Assembly: GCA_965206125.1 (NCBI GenBank)
Contig: CBDBIN010000038.1
Location: forward strand, 62,001-126,000
DNA length: 64,000 nt
Direction: 5' to 3'
Origin: CAXWPM01 sp965206125
GTDB lineage: Bacteria; Acidobacteriota; Terriglobia; 20CM-2-55-15
The first letter of the stretch is position 1, and every line of letters starts with the position of its first letter. This document shows, in pieces, positions 8,661-17,866 of the stretch. Made by a program: the position numbers and the translations under genes. The notes beneath the pieces were generated by a model. The model searched no databases. It saw only the letters and a list, made by a program, of their open reading frames with translations, and had not been told where the DNA came from.

Positions 8661-9668
8661 ATGGAACTGGGTTTCGAATTCTTCGGCAACAGCGGCGTGA
8701 TCGCCCTACTCGACGAAAAGCTACGTTCCGGGCGTCTGCCGCACGCCCTGGCTTTTGCCGGCCCCGAAGGCGTTGGGAAACGCACATGCGCGCTCAGGAT
8801 CGCTCAGGCACTCAACTGCATCCGTGGGGATGGCGTCGCGTGTGGGTCATGCCCACAGTGCCGCAAGGTAACCGCCCATACCCATCCTGACGTGTTTGTC
8901 GTCGAGCTTGAGGACGACGCCCGGCAGATCAAGATCGAACAGGTGCGTCGCCTCCGCTCCAGGCTCGAACTCCAGCCCATGGAGGGAGCCGCGACGGTGT
9001 TCCTCATCGACCCGGCCTCGCGTATGGGACCGGGCGCCGCCAACGCGCTCTTGAAAGCACTCGAGGAGCCGCCGGAGGGTACCTATATCATCCTCATCGC
9101 CACCAATATCTACGAACTCCCCATAACGATCCGGTCACGATGCCAGATCTACCGGTTCGCCCCGTTGACGCTCGCTGAAATCCGCCGGGCAGGGGTCGAG
9201 GACGAACTGCTGGCCCGTTGGTGTCAGGGCAGCGTCGGGCGTGCTCTTGGGCACGATGTGGACGATCTTCGTACCGGTCGGGACGCCGCTCTCGAATTCC
9301 TGACGGTGGCGGTTTCGGCGACGGCCGACGACGTTGCCGGCCTGTTGGCCGCAAGCGCTGAGCTGTCGCGATCGAAGGAAGACTACGGCGATCACATACG
9401 TCTACTTGGCGTGCTGATCTCCGACCTCGTTCACGTTCAGGCGGGAGTTACCGGCCGTGTTGTCAACATTGATATTGCGACGCAGTTGCGCGACATTGCC
9501 GATCGTATGGATCTGGAAAGACTCATTCAGATTGCTGATGTTCTGCGGTTTATCGAGTCAAATATGAAGTCTTACCTGAACCGACAAATGATGACCGATG
9601 TCCTCGCCCTCGCATCCGGCCCCGGCACCGCGGAAATACTGAATGACAAAGCCTGGGCCGCTCGCTAA
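8661..9668 (+). CDS. holB: DNA polymerase III clamp-loader subunit delta'
   Basis: 335 aa. Part of the clamp loader that puts the beta clamp on DNA. Residues 1-200 are an AAA+ module with LAFAGPEGVGKRTCALRIAQ, a four-cysteine zinc module (C-x7-C-x2-C-x2-C, ending CGSCPQC), NALLKALEEPPEGT, and the SRC motif in IRSRCQIYRF. The C-terminal part is helical. The four cysteines are also found in DnaX, but the short length, the lack of a DnaX-type tail and the position directly after tmk favour delta'. Confidence 0.9.
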   Translation: MELGFEFFGNSGVIALLDEKLRSGRLPHALAFAGPEGVGKRTCALRIAQALNCIRGDGVACGSCPQCRKVTAHTHPDVFVVELEDDARQIKIEQVRRLRSRLELQPMEGAATVFLIDPASRMGPGAANALLKALEEPPEGTYIILIATNIYELPITIRSRCQIYRFAPLTLAEIRRAGVEDELLARWCQGSVGRALGHDVDDLRTGRDAALEFLTVAVSATADDVAGLLAASAELSRSKEDYGDHIRLLGVLISDLVHVQAGVTGRVVNIDIATQLRDIADRMDLERLIQIADVLRFIESNMKSYLNRQMMTDVLALASGPGTAEILNDKAWAAR

Positions 9669-9822
9669 AATATCGATAAAGGTGGAACGCCGAGACCGGA
9701 TCGCTTGAATCCGACCCCAAAAAACTAACGACCGATGCGGGAAGAACGTGTCCGCTCGGCGACGAGCTGTCGAAAACCCGGAATTCATACCAATACGCTG
9801 AGATTCCCGAAAGAGGACCACT

Positions 9823-10125
<303 letters not shown>

Positions 10126-10170
10126 GGTCCGAATTTCTGGCAGTCCGGAACTGCCAGCCTCTTCCCACCC

Positions 10171-11133
10171 ATGATCACCATCGGGATCACCGCGGGCGAT
10201 CCGGCAGGCATCGGTCTCGAGGTGATACTCAAAGCCCTCGGGCCCTTCCTGGGCGAGGCGCGCTGGATTCTCTACGTGGACCAGCCCTCGTTCGAGGCCA
10301 ATCACCAACGCTTTGCACCTTCCCTGGAGTGGGCGGCAACTTCCACGTCCCCGGAGCCGGGCCTCTCGATCGAGGACCTCGGAGGACCCCTGGTGGTCCC
10401 AAGGGAAGGTAGCGCCGCAACGGGACGCCGCGCGCTTGCTGCCCTCGACGCGGCCGCTCGAGATGCACTCGCCGGACACCTCGATGCGATCGTCACCGGT
10501 CCGGTGAGCAAGCACCTGATCGGTCCGACGTTTCGGGGCCAGACCGATTACCTCGCGGAACGAGTCGGTGCGGACCAGGTTGCCATGTCCTTCTTCACAC
10601 CCACATTCAAGGTTGTGCTCGCGTCGACCCACGTGTCGTTGCGGGAGGCGATCTCCGCAATATCCCTGGAGCGGTACGAGGACATTCTCCGTCTGATCGA
10701 CGAACAGTTCCGCCGGTTCCGATATCCGGCGCCCAGGATCGCCGTCGCCGCGCTGAATCCCCATGCGAGCGAGGGCGGCATGTTCGGGTCCGAGGAGGAG
10801 GAGATTCTCAGGCCGGCAGTCGAGCGATCTCGATCCGGGGGGATTGACGTTTCGGGCCCCCATTCCGCCGATAGCCTCTACTACCGGGCGCATACGGGTG
10901 AATTCGACGTCGTGCTTGCGCCCTACCACGACCAGGGGCTCATCCCGGTAAAGCTCATCGCCCACGGAGATTCGGCAAACGTAACCCTTGGTCTGCCGTT
11001 CGTCCGGACGTCACCGGACCACGGCACCGCTTTTGACATCGCGGGCGCTGGGCGGGCGGAGCCCGAAGGGATGGCCACATCCCTCCACTGGGCTCTTGAA
11101 CTAGCCCGCCGTCTACTGGCGACCGGCACTTAG
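10171..11133 (+). CDS. pdxA: 4-hydroxythreonine-4-phosphate dehydrogenase
   Basis: 320 aa. Oxidises 4-phosphohydroxy-L-threonine in the DXP-dependent pyridoxal-5'-phosphate route. N-terminus MITIGITAGDPAGIG. The three metal histidines are present in ASTHVSLREA, LNPHASEGG and PYHDQGLIPVKL; RTSPDHGTAFDIAG is near the end. Odd point: the substrate-binding GHTE motif reads GQTD (RGQTDYLAERV), so the usual histidine is Gln. Last gene of the plus-strand run before the accessory block. Confidence 0.92.
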   Translation: MITIGITAGDPAGIGLEVILKALGPFLGEARWILYVDQPSFEANHQRFAPSLEWAATSTSPEPGLSIEDLGGPLVVPREGSAATGRRALAALDAAARDALAGHLDAIVTGPVSKHLIGPTFRGQTDYLAERVGADQVAMSFFTPTFKVVLASTHVSLREAISAISLERYEDILRLIDEQFRRFRYPAPRIAVAALNPHASEGGMFGSEEEEILRPAVERSRSGGIDVSGPHSADSLYYRAHTGEFDVVLAPYHDQGLIPVKLIAHGDSANVTLGLPFVRTSPDHGTAFDIAGAGRAEPEGMATSLHWALELARRLLATGT

Positions 11134-11148
11134 CCCACGATCAATAAC

Positions 11149-11172
11149 AGAACCGGAAGCGGTAGCGACCGG
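11149..11172. repeat. Short dispersed repeat (GGAAGCGGTAGCGACC), copy 1
   Basis: CGGAAGCGGTAGCGACC just after pdxA. A near copy, CGGAAGCAGTAGCGACC, is at about 16488-16504. A 17-nt string with one mismatch occurring at both ends of the debris zone suggests a mobile or recombining intergenic repeat. Confidence 0.4.
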
Positions 11173-11221
11173 GTGATCCTGCAGTCGAGATAATGAAATC
11201 TCGAACTTGCAATTAATAATC

Positions 11222-11290
11222 CGGATTGCAGATTTCCTATTGGAAAGTCCGCATTGGTCATCGTTCATTCGAAATTCGGGATTGGAAATT
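11222..11290 (+). repeat. 69-bp imperfect direct repeat, left copy
   Basis: Matches 18774-18842 in the same orientation over 69 positions with about five substitutions and no gaps. Weaker similarity extends ~40 bp upstream (GCAGTC ... CAAT) and to GGACCTA downstream in both. The two copies bracket the accessory block just outside pdxA and fur. Confidence 0.75.
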
Positions 11291-11731
11291 AACCTGCGGG
11301 TGGACCTATTTATCGGGAGGAGGTCAGAGTCAAGGAAACTGGAAGAGGTGAATAACCGCCAGGCACTATTCATACTGCGACAATGCGTTTCCATTCCTCC
11401 CGATCTACCGTCGTTAGTGTGACCTTGAGATTATCGAGGACAGTATTCCTCTTCACTATTTGTAGCCGAGGCGATACCCGGTGATTGCCTGGAAAATTTT
11501 GGTTAGGCGGTGATAGGATACGCAAAAGTCTGTCGATCGCGCCTCTCAGGCGTATCGGCAAACATTCTAACTCACGGACAACGGCCATCCGGCTACGAGC
11601 ACGCGAGAGTTCATGTGCTACCTTCAGCCGCTTCAGTTATTCCGTATATCAGCCGAAGTTTGCCACATGGTGGCCGCAAGAGCGGTGCCGCTCTGCCGAT
11701 GTTCGTGAGATCTTTCACACCAACTCACTAG

Positions 11732-13046
11732 TGTCCGGAACACGGTGCGACAGCCGCCGGCAACTTATAGATGAACAGTGAGTTGAATGGCATTCTGCGA
11801 TTTTTCGATTTGAACCTGCCGATCACACTTTTAGCAATATTACGGTGAGAGGGGTGATACCAATGGCGCATGAACTCAGGCCAAACCGTCCTCTCACAAG
11901 TCATGGATTACGCGCCCCGATACGAGTTTCAGAAGTGTGTCGCCCGCTATCGGGGCGATTACCAGCAGAAAGGGTTTTCCTGCTGGGATCAGTTCCTGGC
12001 GATGGCATTCGCCCAATTGACCTATCGTGAAAGCCTCCGCGACATCGAAGCCTGCTTACGCGCCCTCGGCAGAAAGCGTTACCACATGGGATTCCGAAGC
12101 AAGGTGGCGCGGACGACACTGGCCGACGCCAACGAGCGGCGCGACTGGCGGATCTATGCGGATTTCGCACAGGTCCTGATCGGCATGGCGCGGCCGTTAT
12201 ATGCCGAAGACCCCATCGGCGTCGAGTTGGATCAAGGTCTATATGCCCTGGACTCGACCACCATTGACCTGTGTCTTTCACTATTCCCATGGGCCCGGTT
12301 TCGCCGGCACGAAGCCGCGGTCAAGATGCATACACTGCTGGATTTTCACGGCAACATTCCCGCGTTTATCCACGTCACAGACGGGAAAGTCCATGACGTC
12401 AACGTTCTCGATGAGATCGCACCCGAAGCGGGTGCCTTCTACGTCATGGACCGCGCCTATATCGATTTTGAACGGCTCTTTCTCTTCTCCCTCTGTTCCG
12501 CTTTCTTTGTGGTGCGTGCTAAGAAGAACGTCGTCCTGCGGCGGCGGTACTCCCGTCGGGTGGACACGACCACGGGATTGCGATCCGACCAGACGGTCAT
12601 CCTCACAACGAACAAATCCGCCAAAACCTATCCCGATCCGTTGCGGCGTATCAGCTACTTCGATGTCGGGACGAACAAGCGGTTGAAGTTCCTGACCAAC
12701 AACTTCGCGTTGCCTGCACTCACCATCACTCAGATCTACAAGTCGCGATGGCAGGTGGAACTTTTCTTTAAATGGATCAAACAACACCTTCGAATCAAGT
12801 CCTTCTACGGCACCAGCGAGAATGCGGTGAAGACCCAGATCTGGATCGCCATTTCGGTTTATGTTCTCGTCGCCATCATCCGGAAGCGCCTCGGCATCGA
12901 TAGGAGTCTTTACCAAATCCTACAGATTCTCAGCATTACGATTCTTGAGAAACAGCCCATTTTGCAGGCCGTTCACGCGCCTGATTCCCAATTCAATGAT
13001 CTCCAAGATCCTAACCAGCTGGTTCTATTCGACTTCTAACCGGACA
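11732..13046 (+). mobile_element. IS4-family-like insertion sequence
   Basis: About 1.3 kb with one transposase gene. The ends CACTAGTGTCCGG (11726-11738) and CCGGACACTAGTG (13040-13052) are perfect inverted repeats. Because CACTAGTG is its own reverse complement, the outer part can also be read as a CTAG target duplication (11728-11731, 13047-13050) with TGTCCGG termini; that reading is used for the coordinates. The right end lies only ~35 bp before the next ATG, so the insertion probably separated that gene from its promoter. Confidence 0.8.
11870..13039 (+). CDS. IS4-type DDE transposase
   Basis: 389 aa, apparently intact. The N-terminal region (QTVLSQVMDYAPRYEFQKCV) resembles the DUF4372 head found on IS4-type transposases. 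The catalytic core shows ALDSTTIDL (first Asp), VMDRAYIDFERL (second Asp) and the Y-R-E signature YKSRWQVELFFKWIKQHL. The stop lies just inside the right inverted repeat. Intact reading frame and perfect ends suggest a recent insertion. Confidence 0.9.
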   Translation: MNSGQTVLSQVMDYAPRYEFQKCVARYRGDYQQKGFSCWDQFLAMAFAQLTYRESLRDIEACLRALGRKRYHMGFRSKVARTTLADANERRDWRIYADFAQVLIGMARPLYAEDPIGVELDQGLYALDSTTIDLCLSLFPWARFRRHEAAVKMHTLLDFHGNIPAFIHVTDGKVHDVNVLDEIAPEAGAFYVMDRAYIDFERLFLFSLCSAFFVVRAKKNVVLRRRYSRRVDTTTGLRSDQTVILTTNKSAKTYPDPLRRISYFDVGTNKRLKFLTNNFALPALTITQIYKSRWQVELFFKWIKQHLRIKSFYGTSENAVKTQIWIAISVYVLVAIIRKRLGIDRSLYQILQILSITILEKQPILQAVHAPDSQFNDLQDPNQLVLFDF

Positions 13047-13082
13047 CTAGTGACACCAACTATGAAGTGAGTGAGGTTTCCT

Positions 13083-13649
13083 ATGAGCAGACTAACCCGA
13101 GAGGAGAAGAAAAACAGAAGTCTGACGAGGCTGCTCGAGCCTCTGATGAACCGGCGAGAATTTGTCGTGGCAACGGCTGCAACCGGTCTGGTCGTGACGA
13201 CTCCATTGGGACTGGTCGCAGCGATCGACAATTCCGACGACGCCTTAAGAACAGCGTACTGGGTTCTCTGGGGAGCGGTCGACGGGAACATTGTCGGTCA
13301 TGATTCCACCTTGGAAGACCCTCTCGATGGAGTCGGTGAAGGGTACAATCGTGGCAGTGCAGACGTTCCGCGACCAGATCGTCCAGGTCCTCACGGGTCC
13401 AATGCCCGCAGGTGGCTGATGTGGAGATTGAGGAAGACATTCATGGACAGATACAACCACGAGAGTGAGCCTTGGGACAAAGAGAGCCAGTATGTATTGC
13501 TCAACTCCGCAAGAATCGGCGTCAAAGCGCGAGATCTGGCCGGGGCAGGCCGCATGGTGAACGTAGGGCAATTGAGGATGGCCTTTGACGCTGTTAAGAA
13601 GGATCCAAAGAGCAAGCCCGGGATAGACATAGACGATTACTGGGCTGGT
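13083..13649 (+). pseudogene. Tat-signal hypothetical gene truncated by IS30
   Basis: The frame from the ATG at 13083 (GAGG seven bases upstream; a GTG at 13071 is possible) encodes a twin-arginine-type N-terminus, NRREFVVATAATGLVV, with the RR at residues 24-25. A polar exported domain follows (GHDSTLEDPLDGVGEGYN, SQYVLLNSARIGVKARDLAG, DAVKKDPKSKPGID). I do not recognise the family. From 13650 the sequence is the left end of an IS30 element, so the native C-terminus is gone; the frame continues into IS DNA to 13784. The IS4-type element ends just upstream, leaving the gene pinned between two insertions. Confidence 0.6.
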
Positions 13650-14239
13650 CTCAACGGATCGACGCAACACTTTATCTTAAAAGGAAGAGGTGGAGTGTAT
13701 GCGGAAAGGGATGCGATTCGGTTTCACGGCGGCGGAGAAGGCGGAGGTATGGGATCGGTGGCGGCGAGGGGAATCTCTGCATGAGATCGGGCGAGCGTTT
13801 GGCAAGCTGTCATCGTCTGTATATTGTCAGCTGGCGCATACCGGAGGCATTCGTCCTCGACCACGACGACGGTCGAGGTTGGCTTTGAGCCTGTCGGAAC
13901 GTGAGGAGATCTCCCGCGGGATCGCGGCCGAGCAGTCGTTGCGTTCGATCGCAGAGTGTCTGGGGCGTTCACCCTCGACGGTGAGCCGGGAGATCCAGCG
14001 CAATGGGGGCTATGATGACTACCGGGCGTCTGTCGCCGATGAACAGGCTTGGAACCGGGCCCGTCGCCCGAAGCGATGTCAGTTGGGTCGCCATCCGCGG
14101 TTACGGCGAATGGTGGCGAGGAAGCTCCGGCGGAATTGGTCGCCCGAACAGATCGCCGGCTGGCTGAAGCGATCCTATCCAGAGGATGAGTCGTATCACG
14201 TGTCCCACGAGACGATCTATCGCAGCCTATTCGTGCAGG
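13650..14239 (+). mobile_element. IS30-family element, 3'-truncated copy
   Basis: Left terminus CTCAACGGATCGACGCAACA matches the transposase-start end of the complete copy at 60673-61883. Identity to that copy is nearly total until 14239, where the two diverge abruptly within the transposase codons for LFVQ. The right end and the catalytic half are deleted. Confidence 0.85.
13690..14239 (+). pseudogene. IS30 transposase, N-terminal fragment
   Basis: The first ~183 residues of the 389-aa transposase: the helix-turn-helix region (SEREEISRGIAAEQSLRSIA, then STVSREIQRNGGYDDYRA) and the start of the linker up to YRSLFVQ. The following residues differ from the full copy and end at 14286 in unrelated sequence. 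All three DDE catalytic residues are absent, so it is inactive, although a DNA-binding fragment could still be made. Confidence 0.88.
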
Positions 14240-14273
14240 TTTCGCTCTGTTTGCAGGCACGTTCCCACGGGTC

Positions 14274-16334
14274 GTGGGGCGTGTAAATGCGTCGCGTGGT
14301 CGAGATTCGCCTCCGGCCGCCAGCGGTTTTCAGTCGAGAGAGTCGGGCTCAGGATGGCTCCCTACGCTACTGTTCGTGGCAAGTGTCTTATTGTTTCTGC
14401 CGAACGCGCTGGCGGTCGTGGTGTCAGTGGATTGGCTTCCCGGCGCGCTACTGTTGCTCGAGCCTGATTCGGAAGCGACGTCAGGCTACTTCTGGCCGGT
14501 TCTTTTCCTTCTCCTTCCACCTTCAGTTGCGGCCGCCATCATTAGAATTTTTCGAGAGACGATTCGGTCTTTCCGGAAGTCGGGTAAGGGCCCGCGGCGA
14601 AAGCTTCTCTTCTTCGGCGCGATCGTGATGTGCATCGTGCCGATCTTCATCGCTTTGCTCCTGCAGCGGGCGAGTCCCTTGTTTGATCGGCTTGTTCGCC
14701 GCGAACCCCCGTTTGACGTGATCGCAAACATCATTGTCTATGGTGGGCTGCTTTCGATGCCGGCGGCGGCCATATACGCAGTGGCCGTCCTCCGCGTGCT
14801 CGAAGTGCGGGCGTTTGTCGGTCCCCTGATTGAGCGAATGGCGCGTTTTCTTCGTCGTAAGGAATACGACCTGGAAAAAACGCTGGCGAAAGTAAGGAAC
14901 GGTGACCAGGTTTTCGACATAGTTCGGCTCCTACGGGATGCCGCAGAGAAGGTGGTGCGCCCGGAATCGTTAGCCATTCTGCTGCTCGACAATCGATGTT
15001 TTCTTCCGCGTGATCCTCGCGATGATCCCACGCTGTACCTCGAATTGGAATCGCTGGACACCTCGCTAGGTGCGACGTCATCCGTACGGGGATTGAACGT
15101 GGACCTCGAAGATCCGGATTCAGTCGCGGGGTCCATTCGTGGGATCGAGAAGGAATGGCTGGGACAGAGAAACTTTGTTCGGCTGGTCCCACTCTTCAGA
15201 TCCGGCGATGAATCCAGTGTGAATCGCCGGAATAACGGTCCAGTGCTGGGGTTGATTGTACTTGGAGGAAAGGACAGCGGGTTACCTTACTCAGAAGAAG
15301 ACGGGTTGTTGCTGGCAAGACTGGCCAGGGTCGCCGCAGAGGCCATCGAAGGACAACCGGCGATGGAGTGCGACGGATGTGGGCGCATGTCTCGTCCCGA
15401 GGTGGCATCCTGCTTGGATTGCCGAGATAAGGATCCCGCCCCCGTGGTTCGCCCCGCTCCCGTGCCGTATCTTCTCGAGGGTCGGTTTCGATTTGAAAGG
15501 AGGTTGGGCAAGGGTGGGATGGGCGTGGTCTACAAAGTGACAGATGCGTTCCATGGTGACCTGGCCTTCAAGACCATGAGGAGTCTGGCTGGGATGTCAC
15601 GGGTGGAGGCAGAGGAGGCGAAGAAACTAATAAGTGAGGGTGTGACACAGGCGAAAATCAAACATCCGAATGTCGCGACGATTCACGACTACAAGATCTG
15701 GAACGAGAGGCCGATGTTGATGATCGAACTCCTGGAGAAAGGCACACTAAGCGCCAGGCTGAAAGCCGCTGGGCCCTTACCACCAGACGAAGCAATCGAA
15801 CTCGGGATCACGCTGGCCGGAGCCCTCGAGAGCATACATGCTAAGGGTCTCTTTCACCGCGATATCAAACCGAGCAACATTGGGTATAGCCGTGATGGCG
15901 TACCCAAGCTGATAGATTTTGGCCTCGCTGAAATAATGCCAATCGCACGGGTTGACAATTCCGCCGATCTGGAAATGGATCCCGACGCGACACAAAGCGT
16001 CGAGACGATCAATGGTTCCATAGTTGGAACGCCGGCGTATATGCCGCCTGAATACTACACGGCGAGGCCCGGTGTATCGTTCGACCTCTGGGCCCTCGCC
16101 ATGACGTTGTATGAATGCATGACGGGAAGGAATCCCATGCAGAGAGACAATCTCCTGGAAACGCTCCGTCTCGTGAGCCGGGAGGAAGTACCCGACATCA
16201 GGCAAAATATAAAACCGTGTCCGGAGCCTGTGGCCCTTCTGATCGAACGGGCACTGGCAAAGGAACCTTCGCTTCGGCCCGACAGTGCGGAGGACCTCCG
16301 ACACCGACTTGAGGAGACGAGATCCGTTTTGTGA
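14274..16334 (+). CDS. Membrane GAF/Ser-Thr protein kinase, probably 5'-truncated
   Basis: 686 aa from a GTG at 14274, the first start codon after the IS30 junction. The frame is open back to 14240 and reads FALFAGTFPRVVGR, which looks like membrane-protein sequence, so the original gene began further upstream. Order: about four hydrophobic segments (residues ~25-175), a GAF-like region (~200-365), a zinc-ribbon-like C-x2-C...C-x2-C (CDGCGRMSR, CLDCRD), then a kinase domain (~405-680): P-loop GKGGMGVVYK, Lys in LAFKTM, HRDIKPSN, DFGLAE and GTPAYMPPE. All catalytic residues are present, so the kinase could act if the gene is expressed. No RBS is obvious. Confidence 0.8.
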   Translation: MGRVNASRGRDSPPAASGFQSRESGSGWLPTLLFVASVLLFLPNALAVVVSVDWLPGALLLLEPDSEATSGYFWPVLFLLLPPSVAAAIIRIFRETIRSFRKSGKGPRRKLLFFGAIVMCIVPIFIALLLQRASPLFDRLVRREPPFDVIANIIVYGGLLSMPAAAIYAVAVLRVLEVRAFVGPLIERMARFLRRKEYDLEKTLAKVRNGDQVFDIVRLLRDAAEKVVRPESLAILLLDNRCFLPRDPRDDPTLYLELESLDTSLGATSSVRGLNVDLEDPDSVAGSIRGIEKEWLGQRNFVRLVPLFRSGDESSVNRRNNGPVLGLIVLGGKDSGLPYSEEDGLLLARLARVAAEAIEGQPAMECDGCGRMSRPEVASCLDCRDKDPAPVVRPAPVPYLLEGRFRFERRLGKGGMGVVYKVTDAFHGDLAFKTMRSLAGMSRVEAEEAKKLISEGVTQAKIKHPNVATIHDYKIWNERPMLMIELLEKGTLSARLKAAGPLPPDEAIELGITLAGALESIHAKGLFHRDIKPSNIGYSRDGVPKLIDFGLAEIMPIARVDNSADLEMDPDATQSVETINGSIVGTPAYMPPEYYTARPGVSFDLWALAMTLYECMTGRNPMQRDNLLETLRLVSREEVPDIRQNIKPCPEPVALLIERALAKEPSLRPDSAEDLRHRLEETRSVL

Positions 16335-16644
16335 CCCCGCAGTCCGAGTTTGCGGCCTGGCGGCAGGTCGAACAGCATACCTCCAAAGGCCAGATGCTCG
16401 GTCGTTTGTCGGCCTCAGCACTACGGCCCTGCTCTGAGGCACATAGGCTGCTCTGCCGAGAATAACTCCCTGTTGGGTATACAGAAGCGGAAGCAGTAGC
16501 GACCTGAGCGGGCGTCGCTGCGGCCACGGACCGCTCTGGCCACCGCAACGGCGTACCCGTTTTATCCGTACCGTTGGCCCGCTTTCGAGCGAGATACATG
16601 CTCAAGGCCGCTAGCGAACCTCAGGCACAAGGAGGACACCGAGA
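16335..16644. other. Intergenic region after the kinase
   Basis: 310 bp without a convincing gene. It contains the second copy of the short GGAAGC(G/A)GTAGCGACC repeat near 16488-16504. The reading frames present have no start context or family similarity that I recognise. Confidence 0.4.
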
Positions 16645-17373
16645 TTGACCATATTGGTGGTTGGAGCCACTGGCCAGACAGGACAGTCCCTCGTGAAACA
16701 GCTGCTGAGCAGGAATCACAAGATTCGCGTCGTTGTACGCTCGTCTAAGAAACTCCCCACCGAGGTTGTGGAAAGCTCGAACACAACGATCATCGAGGCC
16801 AGTGTTCTCGACTTAACAGATGGGCAGATGGCAGACCATGTAAGGAACTGTCAGGCAGTTGTCTCGTGCCTGGGACACGTCGTGGATTTCAAAGGAATAT
16901 TCGGAGATCCGAAACAGCTGTGCACAGACGCAACCCGGCGCCTATGTAACGCGATCAAGAACAATAGCCCGCCCAATCCCACCAAATTCATCCTGATGAA
17001 TACGGTTGGGGTCCGCAATCCCGATCTCGATCAAAGGAGGGCCTGGTTCGAACGGGGACTCCTTTTCCTCTTGCGTCACACTTTGCCTCCGCATTGGGAT
17101 AATGAAACTGCGGCGGAGCATCTACACCGACATGTGACGAAGCAGAACGAGCACATCGAGTGGTGCAATGTCCGTCCAGACTCGTTGATCAACGCTGAGA
17201 TTTCTCCATACGATATCAAAGAGTCTCCGACCACCGGGCTCTTTACTGGCCGTCCTACCGCACGTGCCAATGTCGCTCACTTCATGACTGAACTAATCGA
17301 GGATGCGGAGCTTTGGAAGACATGGAAGTTCAGGATGCCGGTCATCATGAACTCCAAAGAGAGCATCCAATAG
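16645..17373 (+). CDS. NAD(P)-binding atypical SDR (NmrA/YwnB-like)
   Basis: 242 aa from a TTG at 16645, chosen because AAGGAGG lies ten bases upstream and the frame begins at once with the Rossmann strand MTILVVGATGQTGQSLVKQL (GxxGxxG). VVVRSSKKLP follows the second strand, as in NADPH-preferring members. The rest (AVVSCLGHVVDF, KFILMNTVGVRNP, WCNVRPDSLINAEISPYDI) fits the atypical SDR group of NmrA-like and epimerase-like proteins, which often lack the YxxxK pair. Substrate unknown. It stands alone in the accessory block. Confidence 0.75.
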   Translation: MTILVVGATGQTGQSLVKQLLSRNHKIRVVVRSSKKLPTEVVESSNTTIIEASVLDLTDGQMADHVRNCQAVVSCLGHVVDFKGIFGDPKQLCTDATRRLCNAIKNNSPPNPTKFILMNTVGVRNPDLDQRRAWFERGLLFLLRHTLPPHWDNETAAEHLHRHVTKQNEHIEWCNVRPDSLINAEISPYDIKESPTTGLFTGRPTARANVAHFMTELIEDAELWKTWKFRMPVIMNSKESIQ

Positions 17374-17564
17374 CATCAGAATCTTGAAGGAATGGCCTGT
17401 CTGGGTGGGGCGATACCTATGGAGGATTCGATGCGGGAGCTACCTCGACCGGCGGCACTGCTGGTGGCCACAATGACCATGGGAATTTAGGCGGCCTCTT
17501 CCAACTCTATCGCCGTTGGTTCCGAACGGAGCGCCACCGCCAGAGCCGAAGCGCTCCGACCGGG

Positions 17565-17837
17565 TCAGCCGCGAACTCCAGCAACTACGGGCGGGCGGCC
17601 TGGTGGTCGTTGGGGCCTGTTCGCAGCGACAAAGAATTGCTGCTCGATCCGGCTGTGACCATCTTCAGGAACGACGACCACTCCCCTCGGTCCGATCGCC
17701 TGTTCCCACGAGGCCTTCATGGCCACGTCACCGAATCCAAGCAGCGACAGTGCGGCTAGGGCCGCCATGCTCAACCGCTGGATGACACGGAAACTGCGAT
17801 GGGTGCGTATGCTTTGCGGTCTGTCAGTGAATTTCAT
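17565..17837 (-). CDS. Possible small secreted protein
   Basis: 90 aa. The argument for a gene is its start: AAGGAGGCAC immediately precedes the ATG at 17837, and the N-terminus has a basic stretch followed by LSMAALAALSLLGFGDVA, like a signal peptide. The mature part (SWEQAIGPRGVVVVPEDGHS, then a Pro/Arg-rich tail) matches nothing that I recognise. A GC-rich hairpin lies just upstream. It could equally be a remnant. Confidence 0.35.
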   Translation of the reverse strand: MKFTDRPQSIRTHRSFRVIQRLSMAALAALSLLGFGDVAMKASWEQAIGPRGVVVVPEDGHSRIEQQFFVAANRPQRPPGRPPVVAGVRG

Positions 17838-17852
17838 GTGCCTCCTTCATAA

Positions 17853-17866
17853 AGCCCGCCGAGGCG
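17853..17866 (-). other. GC-rich hairpin
   Basis: CCCGCC/GGCGGG inverted repeat (17853-17866) between two minus-strand genes; on that strand it is followed by CTTT. It may be a weak terminator of the zinc-ribbon gene or a leader hairpin for the small secreted protein. Confidence 0.3.

Larger units (their letters stand above)
11134..11731. other. AT-richer intergenic region left of the IS4-type element
   Basis: About 600 bp without a convincing gene and visibly richer in A+T than the neighbouring core genes. It contains the short repeat at 11149, the left 69-bp repeat at 11222 and several broken reading frames, the longest being a 72-codon minus-strand frame at 11370-11588 with no recognisable start context. 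It looks like eroded accessory DNA. Confidence 0.5.
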
